Shown: positions 24,028 to 35,153 of the stretch, in pieces
Numbering within the stretch: the first letter of the stretch is position 1
Layout of the letters: each line of letters opens with the position of its first letter
From: Cryptomeria japonica
Lineage: Eukaryota > Streptophyta > Pinopsida > Cupressales > Cupressaceae
Length of the DNA stretch: 64,000 bases
Direction: 5' to 3'
Assembly (NCBI RefSeq): GCF_030272615.1
Contig: NC_081409.1
Location: 912,639,840 to 912,703,839 of the forward strand
Notes under the pieces: generated by a model
The model's input: the letters and a program-made list of their open reading frames with translations, nothing else
The model's database searches: none
What the model was told of the DNA's origin: nothing
Translations under genes and position numbers: made by a program

Positions 24028-24389
24028 AGCTGTATTTCCCAGTCTACAGCTGAAGTGGAGAATGTGGCAACATTTATGAACTGCACTAAGGCAATTTGGA
24101 TGAAGCATGTACTAAATGGCTTCAAAGTGATTATATCTAAACCGGTGAGTATATTTTTTGAACCAGTGCAATAAATATTTCCAAAAATTCGGTATTGCAT
24201 GCTAGGACCAAGCATATTGAGTTCAAGTATCATTTCTTGAGAGAAAAGGTTCAGAATAAAGAGGTTGGATTAGAACATGTTTCCAGTAAGGAGCAGCTAG
24301 CGGACATATTCATTAAGCCCTTACCAAAGACTACATTTACCTGTTTGAGAGGTGAATTAGGGGTTCTGCCCCTTCATGAAGTAAATTAA
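24028..24389 (+). pseudogene. C1 RNase H C-terminal part and pol stop
   Basis: Continues the copia frame after the CACTA element: SCISQSTAEVENVATF, then a TAA at about 24171 and a frameshift. HARTKHIEFKYHFLREKV, LEHVSSKEQLADIFIKPLP and GVLPLHEVN follow to the stop at 24389. These are the standard C-terminal motifs of plant copia pol (RNase H removes element RNA during reverse transcription). The catalytic-region segment around CDNTSA is unrecognisable here (FFEPVQ). Confidence 0.85.
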
Positions 24390-24757
24390 AGTTGTGTGCT
24401 CCACATCAGTCAGTTACTACCATGTCAGATCTTACATGATTGATACGTTGAAGGATGCTACTCCATAGGTGGAGTGACATAGTGGAGATCGAAAGCTTGT
24501 GCCTCCACTTTGGCATTGTTGTCAAAGGGGGAGAAGATATCTGATGATGAAGATATATGGGGGAGAAGATACATGTTTGAAGGACAATATGCAAGTGTGA
24601 GAAGTGATTGTGCAAAGAGCACATTGACCAGTCTAGGTGGTAATGGTGATCTTTTTAAGTTGAATCAATATATGTCAACCGGTATATGTTATTGAGCATG
24701 GTATAGATATTGAGCAATGATATACTGAGTATTGCCATCAATGCCAAAGGGGGAGAT
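24390..24757 (+). promoter_or_regulatory. C1 3' untranslated region with polypurine tract
   Basis: AAAGGGGGAGA at 24746-24756 lies directly before the LTR start TGTTGGCATATG, following ATTGCCATCAATGCC. An earlier similar tract CAAAGGGGGAGAAG lies near 24525. The 24746 tract is the plus-strand primer site. Confidence 0.8.
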
Positions 24758-26187
24758 TGTTGGCATATGATGAAGTGGTGATAATATATGTTGTCATTGA
24801 TGTCAATAAGTACTCAAGTAGGTAAATCGGTATGAAACAGTATGAAGATCAAAAGTGATTATGGTCAACCGGAATGGAGTGGACCGGTGTCGGGGTTCAC
24901 TAAGTGTGACTACCAGTTGGTAGTCACAGCTCTAGGGTTACTGGTTTGGCGATTTGGCTTGTGTGGTGCAACCAATGATGGTTTGTGACCATTTAGGTAA
25001 GGAATAAGGATAAGGATAAGGATTGAGATTCCACATCAGTTGTGTGCATGTGAAGGATTTATTTGTGGTTCTTGTGTGTGAAGATTGAATGCATTGAATG
25101 CCTACCTCAGGAATGAGTATTTTTCTTAGTTGTGTGTGAAGAGCGCGTGATGGGTTATTGATATCCAAATGTGGTGAAGATTGGATGATGCATAATGTCT
25201 TAAGATCTATTTTAGATCATTTCATTCTATGTAATGTGTTTGGATGGTAAGGATTGGACCTCTTGCAAGTGTAAACTTGAAATATTTAGGGTTTAGGGTT
25301 TATGCGACCGACCTAATTGTTGTCTATAAGGTTGATGAGTTTTTTATTGTGTTGGTTGGAAAAAGTTGTGTTTGTGTCTGCGTGTTGGAGATTTGATACT
25401 TGCCAAACCAGAGTGAGGAATTTGCAGAGTGTGATTGTAGAAGAGAGGAACTGAAAAGGATCTGCCTTAGCAAGAAGTGTTGTTATCAGATCAGAGTGTC
25501 TTACCCGTTGTCTTCTAATCATTTCAAAAAAAGGCAAATCCCTTGTCCGGGTAGCTTTAACATGCTTTGTTGTAAATCCTTAAAGCAGGTGGCTCAAGTT
25601 CATTGAGTTATTTAAATCCTCTACTGAGGTAATTAACAGGTTTTCAACCTTTAATGGGGTATATAGCCATCCCTTAACCGGGTGATCCTTAACAGGATCG
25701 GTTCCTAACAGGACCTTTATTGTAGTCTTTAACTGGACTAGGCTCCTAACAGAGCGAACTTCAAAAGAGTTCACAAATAGCTTGTGGGTATTCATTCCCA
25801 TCATGGTTTTTCCCATTTGGGTTTCCACGTGAAGAATCTGTGTGTTATGGGTTGTGAGTTTTTCTTGTGATGATTGTTTGATTCTGATTAAGTTAGATAT
25901 GCATGCATGGTGAAATGGTTGTGGTATTATTGGTACAACTCATGCTTGATTAGATCAATGAAGTAGTTATCAAGGTTTGAGAGCTGTTGAATGTTGTCTA
26001 AAGTATTTTTGTTTAACTGGTATAGCTTGGTTTAGTTCAATGGTGAAGATAACCGGTCAACTATGTTTTGATATGACAAAGTGTTGAAGCAGTTTTTGTG
26101 TGTACTGATTCACCCCCCCCTCAGTGCTGGTTAGGACCTTAGTAGTTTGTCATTATTCATCACATTGTGTTGTAGTCGGCACTAACA
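24758..26187 (+). repeat. 3' LTR of copia C1 (1,430 bp)
   Basis: Starts TGTTGGCATATGATG after the PPT and ends GTCGGCACTAACA, TG...CA. Contains repeated short motifs such as TTAACAGGATCGG, CCTAACAGGACC and CCTAACAGAGCG (25680-25760) and a C8 run at 26112. The following 5 bases are TATTT, a candidate TSD half; its partner would lie left of the window. Confidence 0.85.
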
Positions 26188-28260
26188 TATTTTTTAAAGG
26201 AGAAGATAGTTCTCATCCTATTCACTCACTCATCTCCAACCCGCTTTCAATATTCTCTAATGGGCTTCAAATTCTATGATTAAGATTAGTGAGAGGTTGG
26301 CCCAGTGAACCAAAGATGGATGCATCTCTCCTATAGTTTAGTAACTATAAGATCTAGGTGGGTACACCCCCAAACAATGCTAAATATTATATAAATAATG
26401 AATTTATCATAGTAAATAGTTAATTATATTTACATACATTTAATATTTTTTTATAATGATATCAAATATCCATAATCCATAGCTTATCTGGATTAAACTG
26501 ATGATCGATCATGTTCTTATCTCTATAGTATCCTCATGATGGATCATGGAGTGTGAGCCAAAACGTTGATGCAAAAAACATCTACACAGTCTAATCCAAA
26601 AAGTGTGAGATTATATTTTATTTATAACTGATTTATTTATTTAATCTTTGATTTAATATTCTTCTCCTTGATATATGTCCAATTTTTTAATGATACTTAT
26701 CAAAAATTCATATTGTTGAGCTTATTAAATATAATAATTAAAATAAAGGAATAACATTGAATTGAAAAAACAGAAAAGTATCATTAAATAAAAATATTAC
26801 AAAACAGATTAAAGAAAAAGTGTACACGTATTAAATTATTTGAATATCTTCTAACAATATCTTGTTTTATAAGAACTTCAAACAAATTTTCAAGTTGAAT
26901 TTTTTAATTTCAAATAGATTCTCAAGCTAAATGTTTTCATGAATTCTTTTAGAGATTCCTTGGCTTCTTTTCTAAGCCTTTAGGCTCTAATTTCAACCAT
27001 AAAAGGACAAATGTTTGACTTGGGTGGATGAATGAATGACCAAAGGATGATGGAGGAGAAAAGATGTGACAATGACAAAAATCAAAAGTTTTCCTTGCAA
27101 AGGTCCTAAAATGAAATTCCAAATGATGATAGGATTAGGACTATGATAGATAGCCACAAATTGAAAGTTCAAGCAATATATGACTTCCTAGGAGATGGAA
27201 AATTTTGAGGTAAGGTATCCTAACTCAAGAGACTATAATACTCATGCATGTCTATGCATATATATTTAAGTTTCTTTTACCTTAGATAGGTGATGATAAT
27301 TTGAACATCCAAATGACTGGGGAGGGCCAAAGTCTCCAATGATTTAGAAAAATTTGGTATACTAGATTCAAAGTTGTATTAACTATTTTAGAAAATTTTG
27401 TGGCTAAGCAAAGAGTCAGAAGAATCATTGCATACCTTCCAGGGCCTGCAAGGGATGAGCATGAGTGGAAATCAGGCTGCGATGTCCAGATTAATCCTCT
27501 CCTAGTCTGACTTTGGTTACAAAGTACTGATAAATCACAACTTGTAATCAATAAAGAAGGCTTCCATAGGAGTCCCCATCGTCCAACAATTCTTTGCTTT
27601 TCTTCTTTGACAAATTCCAACAATTTTTGCTTCTTCCCAACTGATAGTTCCTAGTCCATTTCCAATCCACAATAATATGAAAAATTCTCAACAAATTTTA
27701 CCTTAACCACAGGGGCTTCACTTAGTGAACCTGGGTTATATCACATGAGTTCATGGCATACTAAAGAATCCCCCTATTTTCCAAAAATATTGCCCTGAAC
27801 TCCTTTTTTTTCACCCCTCCCAATACACAACCTGGATTAAAAGCCCCCCCATTTTCACCAAATATTGCATTTTTTCATAGCTCGAATTAAAAAACCCCCT
27901 ATTTTCACCAATGGGCAGTATATTGTGCCCTCTTTTTTGGGATATTGAACCCCCCAATATGAACACACGTGATATGATATTTCGTATCTAGTGAAGCCCC
28001 CGTGACCTTAATTGACACCAAATCGTTTGGCACCTCCTCCTCCACCGCATCCCAATTCTCAATAGGTTTCTAATTCTTCTTGCTACCACTCCACCATCCA
28101 TTCTTGGATCCAACCCACCATCCAAAATGGCTAATGACACAGACCCACCATTGGTCCCATGACCTACACTAGAAAACAACACTGACCCAGTATTAGAACT
28201 GAAGAAGTTGAGAAATACAACTTCAGAGATCCCAAGAACACTTGTGAGCAAAATACCCAT
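26188..28260. other. Unassigned DNA between C1 and the LTR at 28261
   Basis: AT-rich, with no convincing gene. Minus-strand open stretches at 27282-27623 and 27988-28269 show no domain I recognise. The stretch holds one small inverted-repeat element (27707-28004). It is probably older decayed transposon or the original target DNA. Confidence 0.5.
27707..28004. mobile_element. Small inverted-repeat (MITE-like) element, 298 bp
   Basis: Left end CCACAGGGGCTTCACTTAG and right end, read inward on the minus strand, CACGGGGGCTTCACTAG are inverted repeats of about 17 bases with one mismatch and one gap. ACCTTAA occurs directly on both sides (27700-27706 and 28005-28011). The interior has no ORF but repeated CCCCCTATTTTCACC-like lines. 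A CAGGG-type end with a 7-8 base TSD suggests a non-autonomous hAT-like element, but the exact ends are uncertain. Confidence 0.6.
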
Positions 28261-28601
28261 TGTATACACCTAAAAATGGTCTGAAGATTGTTAATTAAAT
28301 ACGCAGTTATTTGATTAATTCCCCTTCCCAATTAATTGAATTCACAAGCAATTTAATTAATTTCTCTATTCATCTACTAGTAAATAAATCTGCATGATTT
28401 ATTTGTATAGTTCATTTCATATCCCCCTTTGATTAATTAATTCTAAATTAATTAATGCCCCCCCATATAAATCAATTCTTCTAATCCCTAATTAAGATTA
28501 ACAAACTCAAGTTTGTTGAGATTAATTATCATTTTCTAATTATTTGAATTTTTAAATTTAAATGAGCACATGGCTCCTAACTTTTAACCACCTAACCTAA
28601 C
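28261..28601 (+). repeat. LTR fragment, probably 5' LTR of gypsy G3 (part 1)
   Basis: Begins TGTATACACCTAAAA, matching the LTR starts of G1 (TGTAGACACCTAAAA) and G2, then AT-rich ATTAATT-laden DNA as in those LTRs. It is interrupted at 28601 by G2 and continues at 44253, with CTAAC duplicated. Assignment to G3 (coding from 47824, same strand) is inference from family and orientation. Confidence 0.5.
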
Positions 28602-29334
28602 TGTATATGGTGAAAATGGATACAACAATATTGAAAGACTAAATGAATTCAACCACAAAACCCTAGCCTAACAACAACAAAGATCCACCATAACATATGA
28701 AGATTACCTAAGACAATGCAAATCAAATAAAATAACAAAGATTATAACATCACATGTCCAATAGGGTTTGGATCTCCATTCTTCCTATCTCCATTGATCT
28801 TGCTTGATATATTTGCTCTCAGATTTTATGTGTGCACAAGATCTCAACAAAGAACGGAAATGTGGTTGCAAGTAGGCTTGATCACATATGAAAGTTTGAA
28901 AGCGTAATGTAGTCGAGAAGTCAACTGATTAGGGTTGATAATGAAGGAAGCATCTCCTTATATAGAAGACACTATAAGAAATGGAGGGATAAGATTCATA
29001 GGTGTAAAAGATATATGGTCAGCTATGATTAGAGGGTAGGTAGAGGAAATAAGAAAATAATGAGAGGGTAGGTAGTGTAGGAATTAAGAGATGAATGACA
29101 TGTGTCATAGGTAGAAAAGGTTAATGAATTAATTAAATAAATAAAGATTCATTTAATTAATAGAAGAAATGGGATCAATTAAATAAATAAGATATTTATT
29201 TAATTTAGGAAAAGGGGAGTTTAAATAAATAAGTATTTATTTAAATGAGAAATAAGGCTAGAAGAGGATAAATGAATTAATTAAATAAATAAAGATATTT
29301 ATTTAATTAGACATGACAATTTTAGGTGTCTACA
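28602..29334 (-). repeat. 3' LTR of gypsy G2 (733 bp)
   Basis: Paired with 43469-44252. The two show about three differences in the first ~120 aligned + strand bases. On the minus strand TATATAAGG (28955-28963) is a likely TATA box. The LTR carries several ATTTAATTAATT palindromic blocks. It is ~50 bases shorter than the 5' LTR because one AATTAAATAAATAAAGA block is missing. Confidence 0.92.
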
Positions 29335-29348
29335 TTTTGCCCCTCTTT
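29335..29348 (-). promoter_or_regulatory. Polypurine tract of G2
   Basis: Minus strand AAAGAGGGGCAAAA immediately precedes the 3' LTR start TGTAGACACC. Nearly the same tract precedes the G1 LTR. Confidence 0.8.
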
Positions 29349-29596
29349 GAGACAATGCAGCTTGTCGGGTATTTTCAAAGAAGATTAGATGAACTGATAC
29401 AAAGTTGCCCCAAGATGGGAATGACATGCCCCCTCAAGAGATTGGATGAAAATGTCTGAAAATATCGCAGACAATCTTTTGATAAGAAATAAAGGGTAGA
29501 ATGGACTGACCGGATAGGATAAAGTGACAGAGTCACGGGATAACGAAGATTGACATGGGAGACTAGGGATAGGGATAGGGCTAGGGCTAGGGCAGT

Positions 29597-29604
29597 CTAT
29601 AAGA
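29597..29604 (+). promoter_or_regulatory. Candidate TATA box of the antisense PMD gene
   Basis: CTATAAGA lies about 100 bases upstream of the ATG at 29696, in a stretch without upstream ATG codons in frame. Assignment rests on position and sequence only. Confidence 0.3.
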
Positions 29605-29879
29605 TAGACCACGAGGGGAAAACATCCTCATTGTCATCCACACATCCAAGAGATCAGAGTGCAGAGAGAGCATAGAGCAACAACAGTCAGCAGCGATGGC
29701 ATTGGTTCACAGATTCGATCGTGTTTGTCGATTTCAGAGGCCAGGAGATGCAGGAGAGCCGGTAAGTACCACAAAAACTCCTTGTACTTTGCCGCATTAA
29801 TTGTTGTCATTAATGCATGCTAGGTAGTGTAATAAATGTGCATTTAGGAATGTCAAACAAGGTCAAAAAACACTAAGGC

Positions 29880-30095
29880 GCGTCTAAACTGGTGCCAGGC
29901 GCGTATGTGAATGAAAAGTTGTTTGTGCCAAATGCGAGCGCATCTGTATTGTGCAGGCATGTTTGTGCTCTATGGGCGCATCTGTGCAGCGCAGAGGCAC
30001 GTCTATGTATTTCAGGTGCGTCTATGCAGAGCAGGCGCATATGTGTAGTCTGTAAGTGCGTTTATGTCTTAAATGTGTGTTTATGTCTTCTAGGT
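29880..30095. repeat. Dispersed GCGCATCTGTG-type short repeats in the PMD intron
   Basis: GCGCATCTGT, GCACGTCTATG, GTGCGTCTATGCAG, GCGCATATGTG and similar recur about every 30 bases. The reverse complement (CAGACGCG) is the core of the repeats at 41880-42010 and 43200-43350 in the same element. Confidence 0.65.
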
Positions 30096-30297
30096 CGAAT
30101 CAACAGTTCTGTGATGAACATACGCTGTCGATTGGATAAGTTGCTAAGATGATACACTCAAGCAGGTCCTCTAGGGAAGACTAGGATAGCAGATAGGGCT
30201 AGGATTGACAATTCTGTTATAGAACATACGTTGCCAATCAGGAAACTACTCAAGAGGATACATGCAAGTAGAGGCCCTAGGATAGGATAGATCAAGG

Positions 30298-30560
30298 TAC
30301 TTTGTGATGAACAGGGAGTACTAAAAAGAGAAGCACTATGTGATGAACAGGGAGTGCAAATATGAGCAGCACTTTGTGATGAATAGGGAGTGCAAATATG
30401 AGCAACACTTTGTGATGAATAGGGAGTACCACTAGGATAAATAGCAACACTTTGTGATGAACAGTGAGTGTCACTAGGATTAAAGCAACATATGATAGAG
30501 TATCATAAACATTTAGGATAATAAACAACATTTTGTGATGAGCAGGGAATGCCACTTTGA
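30298..30560. repeat. Tandem repeat, TTTGTGATGAACAGGGAGT unit
   Basis: Six or seven diverged copies of a ~45 base unit containing CTTTGTGATGAACAGGGAG followed by a variable GCAAATATGAGCA or ACCACTAGGATA part. They lie near the 3' end of the PMD gene intron. A minus-strand ORF with HHKVLL repeats is only the shadow of this array. Confidence 0.8.
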
Positions 30561-32490
30561 CTGACACAGTTGATTTGCTTGACTGCAGGAGTACCTACCT
30601 ATGCTGGAGTCATGGAAGAGATTCCCATCGACTTAGAGTTTATGACTTGAGCTGACATTTGAGGATAGGGCAGTGATTGAGGTTATGGGCTTGCAACATA
30701 TTCTGTATGTGCCTGAGTTTCGGGTGAACATGGGGTTGCTGACTGTGCTGGTTGAGAGGTGGCACTCAAAGACTTGTAGTTTTCATTTGTCAATGGGTGA
30801 GATGACAGTCACCTTAGAGGATGTGTATAGGATTATGAGGATACCGATTGATGGGGAGTTAGTACCCTACGATCGAGACAGAGATAGGGATGCACTAAGA
30901 CGAGTGTTCCAGGATCCGGGATTGGAGATGATTGCTGGACACATGGCATGGGACACGATGACACGGACTGGATTAGCATTACTAGCAGTATTGGCAAGAG
31001 TGATTAGTGGGTTCCTCTATTTGGATAGGGCAACACGAGGACTGACTATGGGTTGGGGTAGCACCCTAGAGACACTAGTGACATAACATACCAGATTTAC
31101 ATGGGGACCGTGTCTGCTGGCACATTTGTATTATGAGCTTCATCAGTTTGTATACCATGGATTAGTAGGATTGGGTTGCGGAGTGACATTATTGCAGGTG
31201 TGGGCTTATGAGCATCTACCAGTTACCCGACCGATTCATTTCAGAGGCAGGGGCCAAGGGTGCAGTTTTGTGCATTTATATGATATGATTACATCTCAGT
31301 TGCCAATCGAGAGATTAGAGTATTAGCGTAGGGTCATTGATGAGATCGACACTATAGTATGGAGGTCGTACCGAGAGTACGAGGAGTGGGAGGATGACAC
31401 AGTGGAGCTGCCATATACATTTTAGAGTAGGTATCTGATTGGGTGGATGCCATATGTTCTTGAGAGGCAGTTGGTGGACAGGGTGGGCAGGCAGTTTGAC
31501 AGGATTCAACGGATGCCATGGGGTTCTGTGATGTATGCTCAGATAGTGAGGGATCAGGCACAATTCGAGCCATTATTGTCATATGATCAGGCAATGATGC
31601 AATTGGTAGAGATGATTCCCTTGCCTTGAGATATGTGGCCAAAGATAGAGGATGTATAGATGGATGCAAAGTATACTACATATTGGGTAGAGCATCCATT
31701 TCCACGATTGATGGACCCTAGTGAGAAGATAGATGGAGATGGCGGAGGTGATGGGGATGATGATGGAGATGGTGGAGGTAGAGGCTGATGAAGGAGGCGG
31801 GGTATGGTAGGAGAGAGGAGAGTGGCTCTGAGGAGGGAGGGTGGAGAGGAGAGGCAAGCTCAGTAGGTTCACATGGTGAGGGGTAGAGGTGGGCTGCCTT
31901 TACAGGTGCCAGCAGCACAGGGTCCTAGACATGTACAAGGACAGGGGTAGCTATAGGAGCAGCCATAGGTACGTGGATAGGGGCAGCCATAGGGTGAGGG
32001 AGGAGGGGAGGAGGATGAGTTGCTGGAGTTGAGGGAGATCTGCCAGGGACAGGCAAATGAGATCTAGGACCTCGAGCGGGAGAGGGATAGGCTTAGGAGA
32101 CAACTGAGGGATACAGAGTGGGAGAGGGATCAGGATATCCAGTGTTATACAGAGACTAAGACAACATTGAGGGCAGGGAGACATGCAAGAGAGGACACAG
32201 GAGCTGGATATGCCTATGTTCTGTGAGTCGGGGAGGAGATAGGCTACTGGAGAGACCTATACTATGGAGCAGTGCCACTAGAGCAGCAAGCTAGGAGCTT
32301 CCGTAGACCATCGCAGACAATGACGACCACTGGAGGGAGGGATAGGAGACAAGAATCGAGCGATGGGGTCATGGGTCCTCCACCACCACCACTAGACAGA
32401 GGGGACATGAGAGATGATCCTAGGGCGGGTCCTTCTAGGGCTCAGACTCTATTGAGGCCAACCAACTCCAAGGGAGGGAATTCATCATAG

Positions 32491-34109
32491 CTTTAGAGGG
32501 CTCCCTATGTATCAGTTTTGTACCATTTTGTATGATGACACCTTTGGGTGATTGTAGCCATATGATTTTGACATTATTGTATCATGAAATTTATGATTAT
32601 ATATATATATGAGGTGATCCTTGCGGCAACTATATGCATGTGTACTTATGTGATGAGATGTTTCATGATGTATGTTTCTATGTGATGGTTAAGATATGGA
32701 AGCAAATATGTACATAATAAATTGCAATATTTTTAATTTTTTATGTTTTTATATGTTATGACAATGCAAATGTGAATGTATGAAATGCAGATGAATATGA
32801 TAATGCAAACTATTTATATGATAAAAATGTAAGATGTGCTAACATGTGTTGTGTGCAAGATGTGATGCAATTGTGATATCTATATGTATGTTTGAAATGC
32901 TTATATATGGTAATGCAGGTGCAACTACATGAAATGCAAATATTTTTGGCGTGTCATTATACTTAGTTGTGTGATAGCAGGCTACACGAACTCAGGAAGG
33001 ATGATGGAAGTCAATCAAGAAAGGGGGATGGAAGATAGAAGATATGAAAGTGAAAGAGATTCTTGTGCATTATCATCATTAAGCTTTATTATGGCAATTA
33101 AGTTATGACAATCTAGGTATATGTTTGACCCAGAAAGTCATTGCACACGTTTGCATGCAGATAAGACAGTTTCAAACAAGGAATGCCCCAGTTCACACTA
33201 GACTCTCAGTTTCCTCATATCCTTGCACAAGTCATAGCATTACTAAGAGACAATCCACAGACAGCAAAGAAAAATAGGTGATGATACCCCATCCTCGCCT
33301 TTCTAGTCAAAGACATCCTGGAGATAGAATCTTTAGTTAGAGACATCCTAGAAAAGCTAAAAAACATATCACCAAAAAGATAAAATCAAAAGAAAACCAA
33401 GACTCAACACCAACACCCACTCTAGTCCTCAAGTTTAGTGTCTCTTGTCACTTGTATAAGTCTATTTGATTGTGGTCACAAAGTTTACTTTCACAAAAGG
33501 ATAGATAGCACTGAACCATAATGTTGTCTGAGTCTGTTGAAAGATTTGATTTTTTGAAGCCCATTGTTGCTGTTGTATCTCATCTGAAATTGACTAAATC
33601 CATGAAACTGATACTTTATTGCGGAGAAGACAAAACTTTATTGTGGATTGGTGATGCAAATGCGACTTTATTGTGGATTGTGCGCGGATAGACTGAAGAA
33701 AAATTGGAAGAAACTGTACTCCTCAGAACAGGTGATGCTCTCAGTTCCACACCCATCACTAGACATAGGATTTGCCTTAGCCACAGATAGGAGCTGATTT
33801 ATTATGGATAGAAAGGGGTGAAAAAGGGAGGGATTATTATGAATGGCTAACCAATCTTGGGTAGTTCAATAACAAGCCATGATGGGAATGGGTAAGTTTA
33901 TTATGAATGGATAGGTTGTCAGTGTGTGCAAAGTGAAGGATGAAATGGAATCCTGAAGGAGGGAGGAGCAATGTCTCTACGCATGGCGTTGGTGACCCGA
34001 TTTTCACCATGGTACTTTCCCAAGGCGCCACCAAAGTGGTTTTCACCATTGGACGAATATGTTTTTCTGGTTTTTTTTTTCAATTTTTTTGTGTCACAAG
34101 GCACCTGTT
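32491..34109. other. G2 interval between PMD gene end and integrase remnant
   Basis: AT-rich DNA downstream of the PMD stop (many TATATG and ATGCAAAT stretches, 32590-32950), then mixed sequence. On the minus strand the last part (33919-34104) reads PGKQVPCDTKKLKKKTRKTY, matching in position and partly in sequence the tail of G3 after integrase (GTGAAAACCT, about 53485). It is therefore the post-integrase tail of the element, not a separate gene. Confidence 0.5.
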
Positions 34110-35132
34110 TGCCAGGTTTTCACGTAGTCTTCATCATTGATAATGTTTTGCAAAGAGACTCGTAAAGAGGGCAACTCAACCTCGATAGGGAAGATAGCTT
34201 CAGCATCGTATACAAGTGAATAAGGCGTGGCTCCTGTAGGTGTGCAGACATTTGTGCAGTAAGCCCAAAGTGCGGGATTAAGTTGGAAATGCCAATTGCG
34301 GCTAGCTTCATCGACTGTCTTTTTTAGGATTTTAAGAATGGTTTTATTTGATGCCTTAGCTTGGCAGTTACCTTGGGGGTAATAAGGTGTGGAGAAATGA
34401 TGGGTAATATGGAAGTGTCAAAGAGTTCATGAACATCCTGATTTTTGAAGGGACGCCTATTATCAGTGATGATGGAAAGAGGAATATCATATCGACAAAT
34501 GATGTAATTGAGAATGAATGTAGCAATCTGTTTTCCAGTGAGTTGTGTAAGAGGCATGACTTCGATCCATTTTGTGAAATACTCTCTGGCGGTGATGATG
34601 AATTTATGGCTATTGGAGGAAGGAGGGTGAATCTTGCCTATGAGATCGAGTCCCCATTGGAAAAAGGGCCAAGGAGTCACAATTGGTTGAAGTTATTATG
34701 CTGGCGCATGAATGAGGTCTCCGTGAAATTGACATTGCTTACATTTTTTTGACAAACTGATATGAGTCTTTTTCCATATTGGGCCAATAATATCCAGTCC
34801 TGATGAGTTTCTTGGCTAAGGTAGGACCCACTAGAATGTGGACCACATATCCCTTCATGAACTTCGCGTAATGCAATCTGAGCTTCGTCCCTTTCTAAAC
34901 ATCTAAGAAGAGTGCCATCTAGACCTCGATGGTATAGGATATTGGCTAAAATGACGTATCGAGAAGATTGGCGAATGAAAGTGCAACATTGGTTGTTAGA
35001 TAAGTCAGGAGGAAGGGTATTATTGCATAGGTATGTGAAAATGGAACCATATAACTGGGAATCAGGACCAACGACACATATCATCTCAGTAGGAGTGATC
35101 TCATATGAGGGAACCAAAAGGTTATCCACCAA
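34110..35132 (-). pseudogene. G2 integrase, broken and lacking its C-terminal domain
   Basis: 35132-34677 contains the aRNH-integrase linker and remnants of the HHCC zinc domain (EVHEGICGPHSSG, then a frame-scrambled CQK segment). 34680-34324 has the catalytic core: WGLDLIGKIHPPSSNSHKF (first Asp), YITKW-like EYFTKWIEVMPL, and IITDNRRPFKNQD (second Asp). A frameshift follows, after which the minus strand still shows the ALWAY and SLVYD region in another frame. Compared with G3, the C-terminal ~90 residues (LQELELIHEQR to LKKFYV) are absent. The minus strand jumps from the NIINDED region to the post-pol tail. Integrase joins element DNA to the chromosome; this copy cannot. Confidence 0.8.
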
Positions 35133-35153
35133 GATATCATAGCAGGTTTCATT

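Larger units (their letters stand above)
4477..26187 (+). mobile_element. Ty1/copia element C1, 3' half, split by two insertions
   Basis: Copia RT-RNase H coding sequence runs 4477-5204, resumes at 6443-6546 and again at 24028-24389, followed by a polypurine tract and an LTR at 24758-26187. Removing a solo LTR (5205-6442) and a CACTA element (6547-24027), each with one TSD copy, gives a continuous copia order of motifs. The 5' LTR, gag, protease, integrase and start of RT lie left of the window, beyond G1. The PPT followed by TGTTGG and the HEVN C-terminus are typical of plant copia of Tork-like type; lineage assignment is inference. Confidence 0.85.
29696..32490 (+). pseudogene. Plant mobile domain (PMD, MAIN/MAIL-like) gene antisense within G2
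   Basis: Exon 1 (29696-29761) reads MALVHRFDRVCRFQRPGDAG then GTAAGT. An 827-base intron ends TTGACTGCAG at 30588, and exon 2 continues in phase 0 with EYLPMLESWKRF. The PMD signature is clear: VMGLQHILYVPEFRVNMGLL, LVERWHSKTCSFHLSMGEM, TVTLEDVYRIMRIPIDGELV. Exon 2 then reads in one frame for over 600 codons, through an acidic Gly/Asp patch (about 31735-31790), Gln/Arg-rich sequence and a Glu/Arg helical stretch (32020-32190), to a stop at 32490. At least fifteen in-frame stops, mostly TAG, interrupt it. PMD proteins act in nuclear gene silencing and genome stability in Arabidopsis, and PMD is widely associated with transposons. Strand is opposite to G2 pol. Confidence 0.8.

Noticed and set aside
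27282-28269. Minus-strand ORFs of 113 and 93 codons
   Set aside because: No recognisable motif, and the second overlaps the inverted-repeat element end. Left as unassigned DNA.
29565-29592. GGGATAGGGATAGGGCTAGGG run
   Set aside because: A short degenerate hexamer run upstream of the PMD gene; too short and irregular for telomeric DNA.
30292-32184. Minus-strand ORFs with HHKVLL repeats and Pro/Ser/Leu-rich sequence
   Set aside because: They mirror the tandem repeat and the coding strand of the PMD gene; no domain is seen in them.
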